Positions 34,271 through 43,445 are shown, counted from the stretch's first letter. The stretch is 64,000 nucleotides of DNA from Streptococcus suis (GCF_002960445.1 NZ_POJD01000142.1:310001-374000); one strand, 5' to 3'. Notes: generated from the letters alone by a model not told the origin. Numbers and translations: made by a program.

Positions 34271-35146
34271 ATGGCTAAGAAACTTCCAACGATTCGCCAC
34301 CACGAAACCAATCCAAAACAGACTCAGACAAATAATAATCTATTTGTTGGCCTCGGTCTACTCGGTGGAATTTCCATCCTAAGCGGCCAAACTCAATTTT
34401 TGTTTCCTATACTAGTCCTTTCAGCCCTGGCTTATGGTGCGTTTTTTCTTATCCATCGTAACACAGCCAAGTCTACAAAGAATACGGCTCTTCGATTGCA
34501 AAATCTTAAGGAAAGCATTTCACATATCGAGCAGGAATTGAAACAACTGAACAACTATTTAACATCAAAAAATTATAGTCAGTATGCGCTTCTTGCCCAA
34601 GAGTTGTTACCTCAGTTAACCATGATTAAAGAGGAAACATCGGAACTTAAATATCAGTTGGATACCGATATTTCTTCGGCGATTATCCAACAAACCATTC
34701 AAGAAGAGGAAAAAATTTTAAAGCAGTTAAAACTACTTGATTTGATAGCTCCGTCTTCCTTCATTTCAGAAGAAACAAAAAAAATCCTAAGTATTGCACC
34801 TGAATTAGCTACTACCTATCAGAATGTCCAAAATGATCATATTGAAATTCTTGAACAATTGAAGAATCTTGAAAATGCGGAAGAATTGAGAGTCATCCAC
34901 GAGATTAATATGAAACATTATAACGATATTCTCGATGGCTATCTCAAAATCAAGGAGAATCCCAAAAATTTCTATTCAGCAGAGGAACGCTTGGCTCAAT
35001 CAAAGCTTGCACTTGAAAAATTCGATGCTGATTTAGATGAAACCTTACGAAAACTCAATGAACGGCAGTTGAATGAATTTGAGATTAGTCTAAGAATGAT
35101 GGGAAAAGATGCGAACGGGGAAGACCTTTTAGCAGAGAAATACTAA
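34271..35146 (+). CDS. two-span membrane protein with long coiled coil, XpaC-like at best
   Basis: A 291-residue protein. Residues 1-22 are basic, 24-41 and 45-61 are hydrophobic hairpin spans (NNLFVGLGLLGGISIL; FLFPILVLSALAYGAFFLI), and the remaining 230 residues form a cytoplasmic helical, charged region. The part LKIKENPKNFYSAEERLAQSKLALEKF is faintly like the XpaC family (5-bromo-4-chloroindolyl phosphate hydrolysis protein), often next to TelA; no telA-like gene is adjacent. I do not assign a function. GAAAGGAAAATCC precedes the ATG, and it ends in a perfect terminator. Confidence 0.7.
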   Translation: MAKKLPTIRHHETNPKQTQTNNNLFVGLGLLGGISILSGQTQFLFPILVLSALAYGAFFLIHRNTAKSTKNTALRLQNLKESISHIEQELKQLNNYLTSKNYSQYALLAQELLPQLTMIKEETSELKYQLDTDISSAIIQQTIQEEEKILKQLKLLDLIAPSSFISEETKKILSIAPELATTYQNVQNDHIEILEQLKNLENAEELRVIHEINMKHYNDILDGYLKIKENPKNFYSAEERLAQSKLALEKFDADLDETLRKLNERQLNEFEISLRMMGKDANGEDLLAEKY

Positions 35147-35150
35147 TTTA

Positions 35151-35189
35151 ATAGGCAAGACCTGAATAAAAGGTCTTGCCTATTTTTTC
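35151..35189 (+). terminator. terminator after 34271-35146
   Basis: AGGCAAGACCT, 7-nt loop, AGGTCTTGCCT and a T-run. It may also stop the polyamine operon, which ends convergently 44 nt away. Confidence 0.8.
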
Positions 35190-35233
35190 TATAAGATTTA
35201 CCTATAAAGCCCTCTACTAGAACTTTTTGAACA

Positions 35234-36109
35234 CTATTGACAAATAGACCTGTACATGTGCGGTCTACGATCTCTGAAAAGCCCCCAGTCCAAGCGCTCA
35301 CGCGCACCCTTTTCCAAATCATAAGTAGCTAGCAAGACTGCTTCTTCCTCCCGTCCCGCTTTTTCAATCAATTCACCTGTTTCATCCGTCATAAAAGATG
35401 AACCATAAAAACGCAGGCTAGAAGACTGTCCTCCATTTTCTGCAGAAGGCTGTACTTCTTCCAAGCCAATCCGATTGGCTGCAATGACTGGTGTGATGTT
35501 GGCAGCCGCATGGCCCTGCATAGTCCGCTGCCAATGTCCTTGGCTATCTGTATCCAAAATCGGCTCCGAACCGATAGCTGTTGGATAAAAGAGCAATTCC
35601 GCCCCATTCAAAGCTAGGCAGCGGGCGGTTTCTGGAAACCATTGATCCCAGCATATTCCGATACCAATCTTGGCATAACGAGTTTCCCAGACTTTAAATC
35701 CAGTATTGCCCGGTGTGAAGTAAAACTTCTCCTGGTAATAATGGTCGTCAGGAATGTGGGTCTTGCGGTAAACTCCCAAAACTGTCCCATCCGCATCAAT
35801 AACTGCAATCGAGTTATACAGGCTATTGCCATCCTTTTCATAAAAAGAAACGGGCAAAACCACCTGCAATTCCTTAGCAATTGGAATAAAGTGTTGAACA
35901 GCATCATTTTCCTCTACAGACTTGGCGTAGTTGTAATAATCATACTGGCGTTCCTGACAAAAATAAGGACGCTCAAAGAGTTCAGGCAGGAGAATAATCT
36001 GCGCGCCCTGCCCAGCAGCCTGTCTGACCAAACGCTCTGCGGTCGCCAGATTTTCCCAAAGGTCCTGACTACACTGCATCTGAACAGCTGCTACAGTAAC
36101 ATTTCTCAT
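35234..36109 (-). CDS. aguB: N-carbamoylputrescine amidohydrolase
   Basis: A 291-residue nitrilase-superfamily enzyme hydrolysing N-carbamoylputrescine to putrescine, CO2 and ammonia. The catalytic triad is visible: Glu43 in LLPELFERPYF, Lys116 in YRKTHIP and Cys153 in GIGICWDQWFPE. The length and the C-terminal RLDWGLFRDRRPHMY fit AguB. The start at 36109 (MRNVTVAAVQ) is chosen because AAAGGATAAATAAT precedes it; an upstream in-frame ATG contributes the ribosome site. It is the last gene of the polyamine operon. Confidence 0.95.
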   Translation of the reverse strand: MRNVTVAAVQMQCSQDLWENLATAERLVRQAAGQGAQIILLPELFERPYFCQERQYDYYNYAKSVEENDAVQHFIPIAKELQVVLPVSFYEKDGNSLYNSIAVIDADGTVLGVYRKTHIPDDHYYQEKFYFTPGNTGFKVWETRYAKIGIGICWDQWFPETARCLALNGAELLFYPTAIGSEPILDTDSQGHWQRTMQGHAAANITPVIAANRIGLEEVQPSAENGGQSSSLRFYGSSFMTDETGELIEKAGREEEAVLLATYDLEKGARERLDWGLFRDRRPHMYRSICQ

Positions 36110-36215
36110 ATTATTTATCCTTTTCATAAATTCTTTATGGGAGATAGAATGTTCCTGAGATAAGGAAAGACGGTACAGGCTATACTAGAGTATGCCAAAC
36201 CGACTTGACGCAATA

Positions 36216-37319
36216 TCAGGGACATTTAGCCCCATAAAGAGGAATTTGCTGGGTAATACAATGAACATTCCCACCCCCAAGCAGGATGTCACGGGCGGGT
36301 ATGCCGACGACTTTTCTGGTAGGAAAAAGCTGCGCGAGGAGCTCAAGTGCCTGCGCATCATGCTCATCAGCAAACTGGGGCACCAGAACCGCACCGTTGC
36401 TGACGTAGAAATTCACATAGGAAGCCGCCAAACGTTCGCCAGCTGTCCGTACTTCTTCCCCCGCTTCATAGACATAGCCTGGCAAGTCCTCTTCTGTTAT
36501 TAGAATAGGATGTTTGGGAATAGGCAGTTTGTGAACGGTCAACTTTCTACCCTTGGCATCCACTTGCTTTTCCAAGTAGTCCAAATCAGCTTTGGACATG
36601 GCATATTGGGGATCTGACTCATCATCTGTCCAGGCTAAAACTATCTCGGCTGGACCAACAAAGGCTGCAACATTGTCCACGTGTTCATTGGTTTCATCAT
36701 TGTAGATACCATAAGGCAGCCAGAGGACCTTTTCAGCTCCAAGAGTATCTAGAAGCACTTGCTCAATCTGATCCTTGGTCAAATGGGGATTACGTCCTGG
36801 GCTCAGTAAACAGGATTCGGTCACCAAGATGGTTCCCTCCCCATCGCTATGGATAGCTCCGCCTTCTAGGACAAAGGGATGGGCATCATAGATTGGCAGA
36901 CCGATGGCCTGACTAAATCGACTAGCCACCTGATCATCTGCCTCATAGTCCTGATAAAGACCATCATAGCTTCCGCCCCAAGCATTAAAAGCCCAATCGA
37001 CAGACAAAGCTCTGCCATTTTCATGGATCAAAACCGTCGGACCTGTGTCACGCGCCCATGCGTCGTTGGTAGGAATGTCCAGATAGGTTACGTCATCACC
37101 CAGCATAGACTGTGCCTCCTCACGGTGTGCCTCATCGACCAAGAGATAGACCTGCTCGCTTTCAGTAATGGTTTTAATGACCTGGCTGAAGGCCTTTTTC
37201 GCCCCCTGACCATCAAAGGGCCAGGATCCTGGGCGAGTCGGCCACACCATGAGTGTACCATGATGGGGCTCATACTCAGCTGGCATACGGTAACCCGCTG
37301 CTTTTGGACTTTCTATCAT
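36216..37319 (-). CDS. aguA: agmatine deiminase
   Basis: A 367-residue guanidino-modifying enzyme converting agmatine to N-carbamoylputrescine. [16 protein letters not shown] at the N-terminus, [33 protein letters not shown] (His) and the catalytic Cys354 in [15 protein letters not shown] are all present. The C-terminal seven residues after QQIP are slightly longer than usual. Its ATG overlaps the NspC stop (ATGA) and GGAGGTTGTC is upstream. The 106-nt gap to aguB is the largest in the operon. Confidence 0.95.
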   Translation of the reverse strand: MIESPKAAGYRMPAEYEPHHGTLMVWPTRPGSWPFDGQGAKKAFSQVIKTITESEQVYLLVDEAHREEAQSMLGDDVTYLDIPTNDAWARDTGPTVLIHENGRALSVDWAFNAWGGSYDGLYQDYEADDQVASRFSQAIGLPIYDAHPFVLEGGAIHSDGEGTILVTESCLLSPGRNPHLTKDQIEQVLLDTLGAEKVLWLPYGIYNDETNEHVDNVAAFVGPAEIVLAWTDDESDPQYAMSKADLDYLEKQVDAKGRKLTVHKLPIPKHPILITEEDLPGYVYEAGEEVRTAGERLAASYVNFYVSNGAVLVPQFADEHDAQALELLAQLFPTRKVVGIPARDILLGGGNVHCITQQIPLYGAKCP

Positions 37320-38443
37320 GACAACCTCCCTTTGAAATCTTCATAACCAAATTCCTTGATAATACGGCAGTCGCCAGCCTCGTCCATGATGGCTAGGCTA
37401 GGTAACCCAATGCCGTTAAAGGTATTGTTTTTAACGAAAGAATAGATGGCCATATCTTCAAAATAGAGCTTGTCACCAATCTCCACAGGCTTTTCAAAGG
37501 AATAATCGCCGATGATGTCACCCGTCAGACAGGTATTGGAAGACAGTCTGTATGTATAGACTTTTTCACCTGCCTCAAAGCCATAGCGAAGCGGTGGGCG
37601 ATAAGGCATTTCTAAGACATCCGGCATATGGCAGGTAGCCGAAGCATCTAACACAAGCGTTTCAATGCCATTTTCAACAATATCCAGAACCTCTGTCACC
37701 AGATAGCCTGCATTAAGAGCAATGGCTTCTCCTGGCTCGATATAGACTTCCAGCCCATAAGTTTCCTGCATGTGCTGGATAGAGGAAATCAGCAAATCTA
37801 CATCATAGTCTTCTCTGGTCACATGATGGCCTCCGCCCATATTGAGCCATTTAATACGGTGGAGGTAAGGGCCAAATTTAGCCTCGACAGCTTCCAAGGT
37901 GGTTTTCAAATCATCTGAATTTTGTTCGCAGAGAGTATGGAAATGCAGGCCATCCACCAAGTCTAGCAGGTCTTCTGAAAACTGACTGATACGAACACCA
38001 AAGCGAGAGCCTGTTGCACAGGGATCGTAAAGTGCATGCTCGTCTTGTGTGGAGCATTCGGGATTGATCCGCAGACCAATGCTTACTCCTGCTGCTCTGC
38101 ATTTGTCAGCGTGCTTACGGAGTTGGCGCTTTGAGTTAAAGACGATATGGTCTGCAATTTCCAAAATATCATCCAAATCTGCATCCTTAAAGGCGGGGGC
38201 AAAGACATGGACTTCGCCACCAAATTCCTCACGACCAAGTTTAGCTTCATAAAGTCCTGAAGCAGTTGTGCCAGCCAAATATTGGCTAATTAGTGGATAG
38301 GTGGCATACATGGAGAAAGCTTTTTGAGCCAAGAGTACCTTACAGCCTGTACGGTCTTGGACAGACTTGAGAATTTCTAAATTGTTGACCAGCTTGGCTT
38401 CATCAATGACATAGGCTGGTGTTGGAACTTGTTCAATTCTCAT
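37316..38443 (-). CDS. nspC: carboxynorspermidine/carboxyspermidine decarboxylase
   Basis: A 375-residue fold-III PLP decarboxylase forming spermidine from carboxyspermidine. [16 protein letters not shown] at the start, PLP-binding Lys41 in [23 protein letters not shown], the glycine-rich phosphate site [13 protein letters not shown], and [13 protein letters not shown]. The C-terminal catalytic part contains [12 protein letters not shown]. It is immediately next to the dehydrogenase gene (no gap), the partner that makes its substrate. Stop overlaps aguA by ATGA. Confidence 0.94.
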   Translation of the reverse strand: MRIEQVPTPAYVIDEAKLVNNLEILKSVQDRTGCKVLLAQKAFSMYATYPLISQYLAGTTASGLYEAKLGREEFGGEVHVFAPAFKDADLDDILEIADHIVFNSKRQLRKHADKCRAAGVSIGLRINPECSTQDEHALYDPCATGSRFGVRISQFSEDLLDLVDGLHFHTLCEQNSDDLKTTLEAVEAKFGPYLHRIKWLNMGGGHHVTREDYDVDLLISSIQHMQETYGLEVYIEPGEAIALNAGYLVTEVLDIVENGIETLVLDASATCHMPDVLEMPYRPPLRYGFEAGEKVYTYRLSSNTCLTGDIIGDYSFEKPVEIGDKLYFEDMAIYSFVKNNTFNGIGLPSLAIMDEAGDCRIIKEFGYEDFKGRLS

Positions 38444-39703
38444 CTAGTCCACCAAAACAGGATTTTCTACTACTTGCCATGGCAAGCCATATTGGTTGAG
38501 CAAGTCCATAAATGGATCTGGATCCAATTCCTCCAAGTTGTAAACGCCTGGCTTCTTCCAAGTTCCGTCCATGACAAGCTTGGTTCCAATCATAGCTGGC
38601 ACGCCAGTTGTGTAGGAAATAGCCTGTGAACCAACTTCCTTATAGCACTCTTGGTGGTCACATACATTGTAGATGTAAATAGTCTTCTCTACACCGTCCT
38701 TGATACCTGTGAAAATACAGCCGATGTTGGTTTTCCCAACTGTACGTGGACCAAGGCTGGCTGGGTCTGGTAATAATGCCTTGAGGAATTGGATTGGCAC
38801 CACTTCTTGTCCGTTGAAATTGATTGGGTCTGTCCGCAAAAGACCAACATTTTCCAAGCACTTCATGTGGGTCAAGTAGGATTGACCGAAAGTCATAAAG
38901 AAGCGGATGCGTTTGACACCTGGAATATTCTTAGCCAGCGACTCGATTTCTTCGTGATGGAGGAGGTACATGTCTTTTTGACCCACTTCTGGGAAATCGT
39001 ACTCTCGCTTGATAGACATAGCTTCCACTTCCACCCATTTGCCATTTTCCCAGTAGGAGCCTGGTGCTGAAACCTCACGCAAGTTGATTTCAGGGTTGAA
39101 GTTGGTGGCAAATGGATAGCCATGATCCCCACCGTTACAGTCTAGGATGTCGATGTAATGAATTTCATCGAAATAATGCTTGAGTGCGTAGGCTGAAAAT
39201 ACGCTGGTCACCCCTGGATCAAATCCGGATCCCAAAAGAGCTGTCAGGCCTGCTTTTTCAAAACGCTCCTTATAAGCCCACTGCCATGAGTAGTCAAAGT
39301 AGGCTGTGAAGCCCTCTTCTGCACATCGTTTTTCGTAGATAGCCCGCCATTCTGGGTCTTCGGTGTCCTCGCACTCGTAGTTGGCGGTGTCGATGTAGTC
39401 CACGCCTGTCGCCAAGCAAGCATCCATGATGGTCAAGTCTTGGTAGGGAAGGGCCACATTCAAGACTGCCTTTGGCTGGTAGCTTTCAATCAAGGTAATC
39501 ACTTCTTCTACCTTATCCGCATCCACTTGGGCAGTTTCAATTTTTACGGAAGTTTTTCCTTCTAAGGCAGCCTTCAAATCATCACACTTGGACTTGGTAC
39601 GGCTGGCAATCATGACTTCCTTGAAGGTATCTTCTGCCTGGCAAACCTTGCTGATGGCAACCTGGGCAACTCCGCCACAACCAATCACTAATAAACGACT
39701 CAT
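38444..39703 (-). CDS. carboxyspermidine dehydrogenase (saccharopine dehydrogenase family)
   Basis: A 419-residue NAD(P)-linked enzyme condensing putrescine with aspartate semialdehyde to carboxyspermidine. The N-terminal Rossmann motif is LLVIGCGGVAQVAISKVC; GSGFDPGVTSVFSAYAL and DCNGGDHGYPFATNFNPEI are typical of the CASDH branch (Lys9/Lys1-like). The start at 39703 has GAAGAGGAG upstream; the longer open frame to 39814 overlaps speE and has no site. Its A of ATG is the last base of the speE stop region (TAATG). Often labelled saccharopine dehydrogenase in annotations; the neighbours argue for the polyamine role. Confidence 0.92.
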   Translation of the reverse strand: MSRLLVIGCGGVAQVAISKVCQAEDTFKEVMIASRTKSKCDDLKAALEGKTSVKIETAQVDADKVEEVITLIESYQPKAVLNVALPYQDLTIMDACLATGVDYIDTANYECEDTEDPEWRAIYEKRCAEEGFTAYFDYSWQWAYKERFEKAGLTALLGSGFDPGVTSVFSAYALKHYFDEIHYIDILDCNGGDHGYPFATNFNPEINLREVSAPGSYWENGKWVEVEAMSIKREYDFPEVGQKDMYLLHHEEIESLAKNIPGVKRIRFFMTFGQSYLTHMKCLENVGLLRTDPINFNGQEVVPIQFLKALLPDPASLGPRTVGKTNIGCIFTGIKDGVEKTIYIYNVCDHQECYKEVGSQAISYTTGVPAMIGTKLVMDGTWKKPGVYNLEELDPDPFMDLLNQYGLPWQVVENPVLVD

Positions 39704-40560
39704 TATTTTTTCTCCTCTTCTTCTAAAATATCTTCGACATAACGGGGCAAGAGAAATGCTCCAATATGCAAGTTTGCGGTATAGTATTCTGTGAAAAGCT
39801 GACGCGCCTTCCATTTTTCCTTATCAAAATCTTCAATGGGATGGTATTTTTTAGAGGCAAAGCCAAATAACCAATAACCCGCCGCAGATGTCGGAATATG
39901 GGCCTGATAAACACGGCTAATAGGGAAAGACTGGGTCGCCTTTCTATGCATAGAACGAAAGGCAGACTCATCTTCGTCATAGAATGGCGAACCATGTTGG
40001 TAAACCATGATCCCATCTTCCTTCAAAGCCCGATAGGCATTACCGTAAAATTCCTTGGTAAAGAGCCCTTCCGTGTGTCCAAATGGATCTGTCGCATCAT
40101 TGATGATGATATCATATTCGTTTTCACAGTTGCGCAAGAAACGCAGACCATCCTGTAAATAAACCTCGACCCGCTCATCTTCTAAACCCGATGCATAGTC
40201 TGGGAAATATTCTCGACAGACCTCAACCAAAAGTTCATCTGGCTCTACAACGTCAATACGTTCAATTTCAGGATACATACTGAGAACTTGAGCAACCCCA
40301 CCATCTCCACCACCTAAAATCAAGATTTTCTTAGGATTGGGATGGACGGCCATGGGCACATGGACAGCCATCTCATTGTAGACAAAGTCATCTGCATCCG
40401 AGAATAAAACACGACCATTAAGGGTTAATATTTTTCCAAAGGCTGGCGAGTCCAACACAGCGATGTCCTGAAATTCACTCTTGCCAGCATAAAGTTGTTG
40501 ACTGGTGCGAATGGACAATTTTACATCAGGTGTTTGAACTTCTGAAAACCACATTTCCAT
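39703..40560 (-). CDS. speE: polyamine aminopropyltransferase (spermidine synthase)
   Basis: A 285-residue methyltransferase-fold enzyme using decarboxylated SAM to add an aminopropyl group to putrescine. GRVLFSDADDFVYNEMAVHV (substrate loop), ILILGGGDGGVAQVLSM (nucleotide loop), VVEPDELLVEVCREYFP, and NDATDPFGHTEGLFTKEFY gate region are complete. No speD (SAM decarboxylase) gene is in the window, while carboxyspermidine enzymes are adjacent, so its actual donor or product is open. Starts behind AAGGAGGGCTAGTC; nearly no gap to its neighbours. Confidence 0.93.
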   Translation of the reverse strand: MEMWFSEVQTPDVKLSIRTSQQLYAGKSEFQDIAVLDSPAFGKILTLNGRVLFSDADDFVYNEMAVHVPMAVHPNPKKILILGGGDGGVAQVLSMYPEIERIDVVEPDELLVEVCREYFPDYASGLEDERVEVYLQDGLRFLRNCENEYDIIINDATDPFGHTEGLFTKEFYGNAYRALKEDGIMVYQHGSPFYDEDESAFRSMHRKATQSFPISRVYQAHIPTSAAGYWLFGFASKKYHPIEDFDKEKWKARQLFTEYYTANLHIGAFLLPRYVEDILEEEEKK

Positions 40561-40562
40561 GA

Positions 40563-42011
40563 CTAGCCCTCCTTAATGACATTGATGTAGTTGACATCTG
40601 GATCTTCGGTACCTTGAACAGAACAACCACGCTCCTTGGCAAAGATGATGTAGTCAACAATTTCTTGGGTCACTCGTTCACCTGGAGCTAAAAGCGGGAT
40701 ACCAGGCGGATAGCACATGACAAATTCCCCACAGACCTGACCAACTGCTTCTTGCAGGGAACGGCTTTCGCGCTCTGCATAAAAAGCCTGCTGCGGTGAC
40801 AATACCAGCTGCGGCTGGATGTATTCTCCCGAAATCAAATCCGAACCATCTCGTGAGTAAAGACGCTTGATGTCAGCCAGTGCCCCTACCAGTCGCTCGA
40901 TGTCCTGCAGGCGGTCACCGATGGAAATATAGGCCAAGATATTGCCAATATCCCCAAATTCAATCTGGATGTCGTACTCATCCCGCAACAAATCATAGAC
41001 TTCAATCCCTGTCAGACCAATGCCCTGCGTATAGATGGAGAGCTTGGTGACATCGAAATCATGCACCGTTTTACCATCGATCAATTCCTTGGAATAGGCA
41101 TAGTAGCCACCGATAGCGTTGATTTCACGGCGAGCATACTCAGACATTTCAATGACCTTTTCAAAAGATTCTTTGCCACGAAGGGCCAGATTTCTCCGTG
41201 AAATATCCAAACTAGCCAGCAAGAGATAGGAAGCGGATGTCGACTGGGTCAGATTGATAATCTGGCGGACATACTCCACATTCATATCAGGACCGACCAA
41301 TAGGAGCGAGCTCTGGGTCAGACTGCCACCTGATTTGTGCATGGAAACAGCTGCCATATCAGCTCCCACATCCATAGCCGCCTCTGGCAATTTTTCCGAA
41401 AAATGCAAATGCGCACCATGAGCCTCGTCCACCAAAACTTTCATGCCCGCTGCGTGAGCTTTCTCAGTCAAGGTACGCAGGTCTGAGCAGATACCATAGT
41501 AGGTCGGATTGTTGATCAAGACAGCAACCGCGTCAGGATGCTCATAAATCGCCCGTTCAAAAGCTTCATTTTCCAATGCAAGAGCAATACCAATCCGTGG
41601 CTCCACACTCATATCCACATAGACTGGTATAGCTCCGCATAGGACCAAAGCATTGAGGGCAGACTTGTGGACATTGCGAGGTAAAATGATTTTATCACCC
41701 GCCTTACAGGTCGCCAAAATCATGGTCTGGACAGAAGAGGTTGTCCCTCCAACCATGAGAAAGGCATGGCTGGCACCAAAGGCTTCTGCCGCCAATTCTT
41801 CGGCCTCTCGGATAATGGACACAGGATGCCCTAAGTTATCCAAGGGTTTCATGGAATTGACATCAATCCCCACGCATTTTTCTCCTAACAGTTCGACCAA
41901 CTCTGGATTACCCCGTCCCCGCTTATGTCCAGGCACATCAAAGGGAACAATCCTTTTTCGGCGTAACTGTACCAATCCCTGATAAATAGGGGCTTGGTGT
42001 TGATTTTTCAT
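40563..42011 (-). CDS. speA: arginine decarboxylase (Orn/Lys/Arg decarboxylase, fold I)
   Basis: A 482-residue PLP enzyme of the short Gram-positive SpeA/Cad type, probably converting arginine to agmatine, the AguA substrate encoded downstream. PLP Lys226 lies in SMHKSGGSLTQ; FDVPGHKRGRGNPE, LMVGGTTSSVQTMIL, VDEAHGAHLHFSE (Asp for the pyridine nitrogen) and CYPPGIPLLAPGE are the family motifs. Often annotated as lysine decarboxylase; the operon supports arginine. First gene of the polyamine operon, with AAAGGAGTTTTTC upstream and a 400-nt leader. Confidence 0.92.
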   Translation of the reverse strand: MKNQHQAPIYQGLVQLRRKRIVPFDVPGHKRGRGNPELVELLGEKCVGIDVNSMKPLDNLGHPVSIIREAEELAAEAFGASHAFLMVGGTTSSVQTMILATCKAGDKIILPRNVHKSALNALVLCGAIPVYVDMSVEPRIGIALALENEAFERAIYEHPDAVAVLINNPTYYGICSDLRTLTEKAHAAGMKVLVDEAHGAHLHFSEKLPEAAMDVGADMAAVSMHKSGGSLTQSSLLLVGPDMNVEYVRQIINLTQSTSASYLLLASLDISRRNLALRGKESFEKVIEMSEYARREINAIGGYYAYSKELIDGKTVHDFDVTKLSIYTQGIGLTGIEVYDLLRDEYDIQIEFGDIGNILAYISIGDRLQDIERLVGALADIKRLYSRDGSDLISGEYIQPQLVLSPQQAFYAERESRSLQEAVGQVCGEFVMCYPPGIPLLAPGERVTQEIVDYIIFAKERGCSVQGTEDPDVNYINVIKEG

Positions 42012-42412
42012 ATTGAAAAACTCCTTTGCTTGATGGACTCCTACCCTTTTTTAAAAAAGCAAAAAGAGCAGGGTTCATCCTGCTCTACAATCCAAATTGA
42101 CGTTTTTTATTCTTCTCTTGAGTTTATGTGCCTACCGTTTCCTACTCTCCAGTGCAAATATATACGTACTTTATTGACCGTTTCACAAGATGACGTGTGC
42201 TTTCACCACACTGACAAAATTAGAAATTAGGAAAACCTTCCCAACATCAACTTATAAAATGTAGGCTTTTAACCCTATCAATAATGTGGCTTACGCCACG
42301 CTTCGGCATTCGACCCGCCTGTCCGTAGGCTTTGGTTATGATAAATAGCAGAGCTACCCATCCCATATAGGTCTGATATTTGCTAGAATAGGTATAATAA
42401 CTTTTCCTAGGC
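42012..42412 (-). ncRNA. structured 5' leader of the polyamine operon (class unassigned)
   Basis: From the predicted start at about 42412 to the speA ATG the leader is about 400 nt without a convincing gene. From 5' to 3' it contains GCCTAC..GTAGGC-like and GTGGCGTAAGCCAC hairpins (42283-42335), the hairpin GTGTGGTGAAAGCACAC (about 42196-42212), two copies of GAAACGGT (around 42178 and 42134), and then an intrinsic terminator hairpin (42053-42086) ahead of the ribosome site. The layout is that of a transcription attenuator or riboswitch. I could not match it to a known class; T-box and guanidine-I consensus elements are not evident. Confidence 0.5.
42053..42086 (-). terminator. attenuator-type terminator in the speA leader
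   Basis: AGAGCAGGATGAACCCTGCTCT folds into a stem with GATGAA-type loop, followed by TTTTTGCTTTTTT. It lies 41 nt before speA, so it can control entry into the operon. Confidence 0.75.
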
Positions 42413-42418
42413 TTGTAT

Positions 42419-42447
42419 ATTCTAACACGAATATTCCGATTTGACAA
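42419..42447 (-). promoter_or_regulatory. promoter of the polyamine operon leader
   Basis: Minus strand TTGTCA (42442-42447), 17-bp spacer, TAGAAT (42419-42424). A weaker start nearer 42250 cannot be excluded. Confidence 0.5.
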
Positions 42448-42529
42448 GTGGAAAATTGATATTTTTTCAACAAAATCATGAACAATTCTAAAAAAATGAC
42501 TTCGAATATTCGAAATCATCTTTTTGAAA

Positions 42530-42853
42530 CTATTTAATTCCTAAAGCAATTCGAGCGTAACGGCTCATTTTTTGAACTGTCCAGGCCGGTGACCAAACCA
42601 AGCGAACATCTACTTCCGTTACCTCTGGAACATCTTTTAAGACATCATGAATTTGATCGGTAATCAAGTCAGCCAAGGGACAGCCCATAGTTGTCAGAGT
42701 CATATCAATCTCGGCCTTACCTTCGATAAAACGAATTTCATAAATGAGCCCCAAATTGATAATATCAATCCCTAGCTCAGGGTCAATCACGTCTTCTAGA
42801 GCATGAAAAATACGCTCTTGAATTTCTTTTACCTGTTCTTCTGTATAAGCCAT
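42530..42853 (-). CDS. MIP18/DUF59 metal-sulfur cluster assembly factor
   Basis: A 107-residue protein of the SufT/MIP18 family that helps insert or repair Fe-S clusters in the cytoplasm. ALEDVIDPELGIDIINLGLIYEI is the N-terminal signature, TLTTMGCPLADLITDQI carries the conserved Cys, and VRLVWSPAWTVQKMSRYARIALGI closes the domain. The start at 42853 (MAYTEEQV) matches streptococcal homologues; an upstream in-frame ATG at 42922 lacks a ribosome site. Upstream lies the hairpin-repeat array, which could be in its 5' UTR. Confidence 0.9.
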   Translation of the reverse strand: MAYTEEQVKEIQERIFHALEDVIDPELGIDIINLGLIYEIRFIEGKAEIDMTLTTMGCPLADLITDQIHDVLKDVPEVTEVDVRLVWSPAWTVQKMSRYARIALGIK

Positions 42854-42927
42854 TTTTCTCTCTTTCTTTTTCACTATTGCATTGTCATCTAAAGGAACAA
42901 AAATTTCATCCAAATGAGCCATGAACT

Positions 42928-43445
42928 ATTGAAGGTTGGAAATGAAACAAACCAGTTTTGTGTCAAAACCTCCCCAGACTCTCGCTCGTTTCCTGTTTTC
43001 AGCGAGCGGCCTGATAAGTGCCACCGAACTTTGTCCGCTTTCGGATTTCTAGGCGGACGTTGAGAAAGCCTATCCGTAGGCTTATGCCACGCTTTCCTAT
43101 TTCTAGGCTCGGGTTAAAACACCACTGGGTTAGCCTGCGTTCTCAATTCTTAGCAGGTATTGAGTACGCTCGTTTCTTATTTTCAGCGAGCTTCAACAGT
43201 CTGGGAGACTGTTGAAGGTGGGAGATGAAACAAACGAAGTTTGTGTCAAAATAAGTCCACCGGACATTACGCTCCCTTTCTAATTTCAAAGAGAGCGGTT
43301 AAAAAGGTTCCCCGAACCTTGTCCGCTTTTGTGTTTCTAGGCGGACGTTGTGAACTCGCATTAGATGAGTTGCCTACTTTCATATTTCTGGGCTCGGGTT
43401 AAAACACCACTGGCTTAGCCTGCTCTCTTATTTTCAAGCAGGCGT
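42928..43445. repeat. array of nine conserved-loop hairpins in two ~284-bp units
   Basis: Nine hairpins share a 14-nt loop, consensus TTTCNNATTTCTAG on the plus strand, but have unrelated self-complementary stems: CGCTCG (42983-43008), GTCCGC (43033-43058), a weak one (43093-43106 loop), CCTGC (43134-43157), GCTCG (43168-43191), CGCTC (43070+200, i.e. 43270-43297), GTCCGC (43321-43346), a weak one (43378-43391 loop), CCTGC (43419-43442). Tight-loop hairpins such as CAACAGTCT..AGACTGTTG lie between them. Units 42928-43210 and 43211-43445 are direct copies; a 32-nt block at 43106 recurs at 43391 with one mismatch. No coding potential is seen. Confidence 0.75.

Noticed and set aside
42012..42250. 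T-box or guanidine-I riboswitch in the speA leader
   Set aside because: I could not find the T-box antiterminator motif or the guanidine-I conserved segments; left as unassigned.
42247..42519. 90-codon open frame on the minus strand between the MIP18 gene and speA
   Set aside because: No ribosome site, odd composition, and it runs through promoter and hairpin sequence; best explained as leader DNA.
42928..43445. CRISPR or integron attC array
   Set aside because: Stems and loops are not uniform direct repeats with unique spacers, and no cas or integrase gene is nearby.
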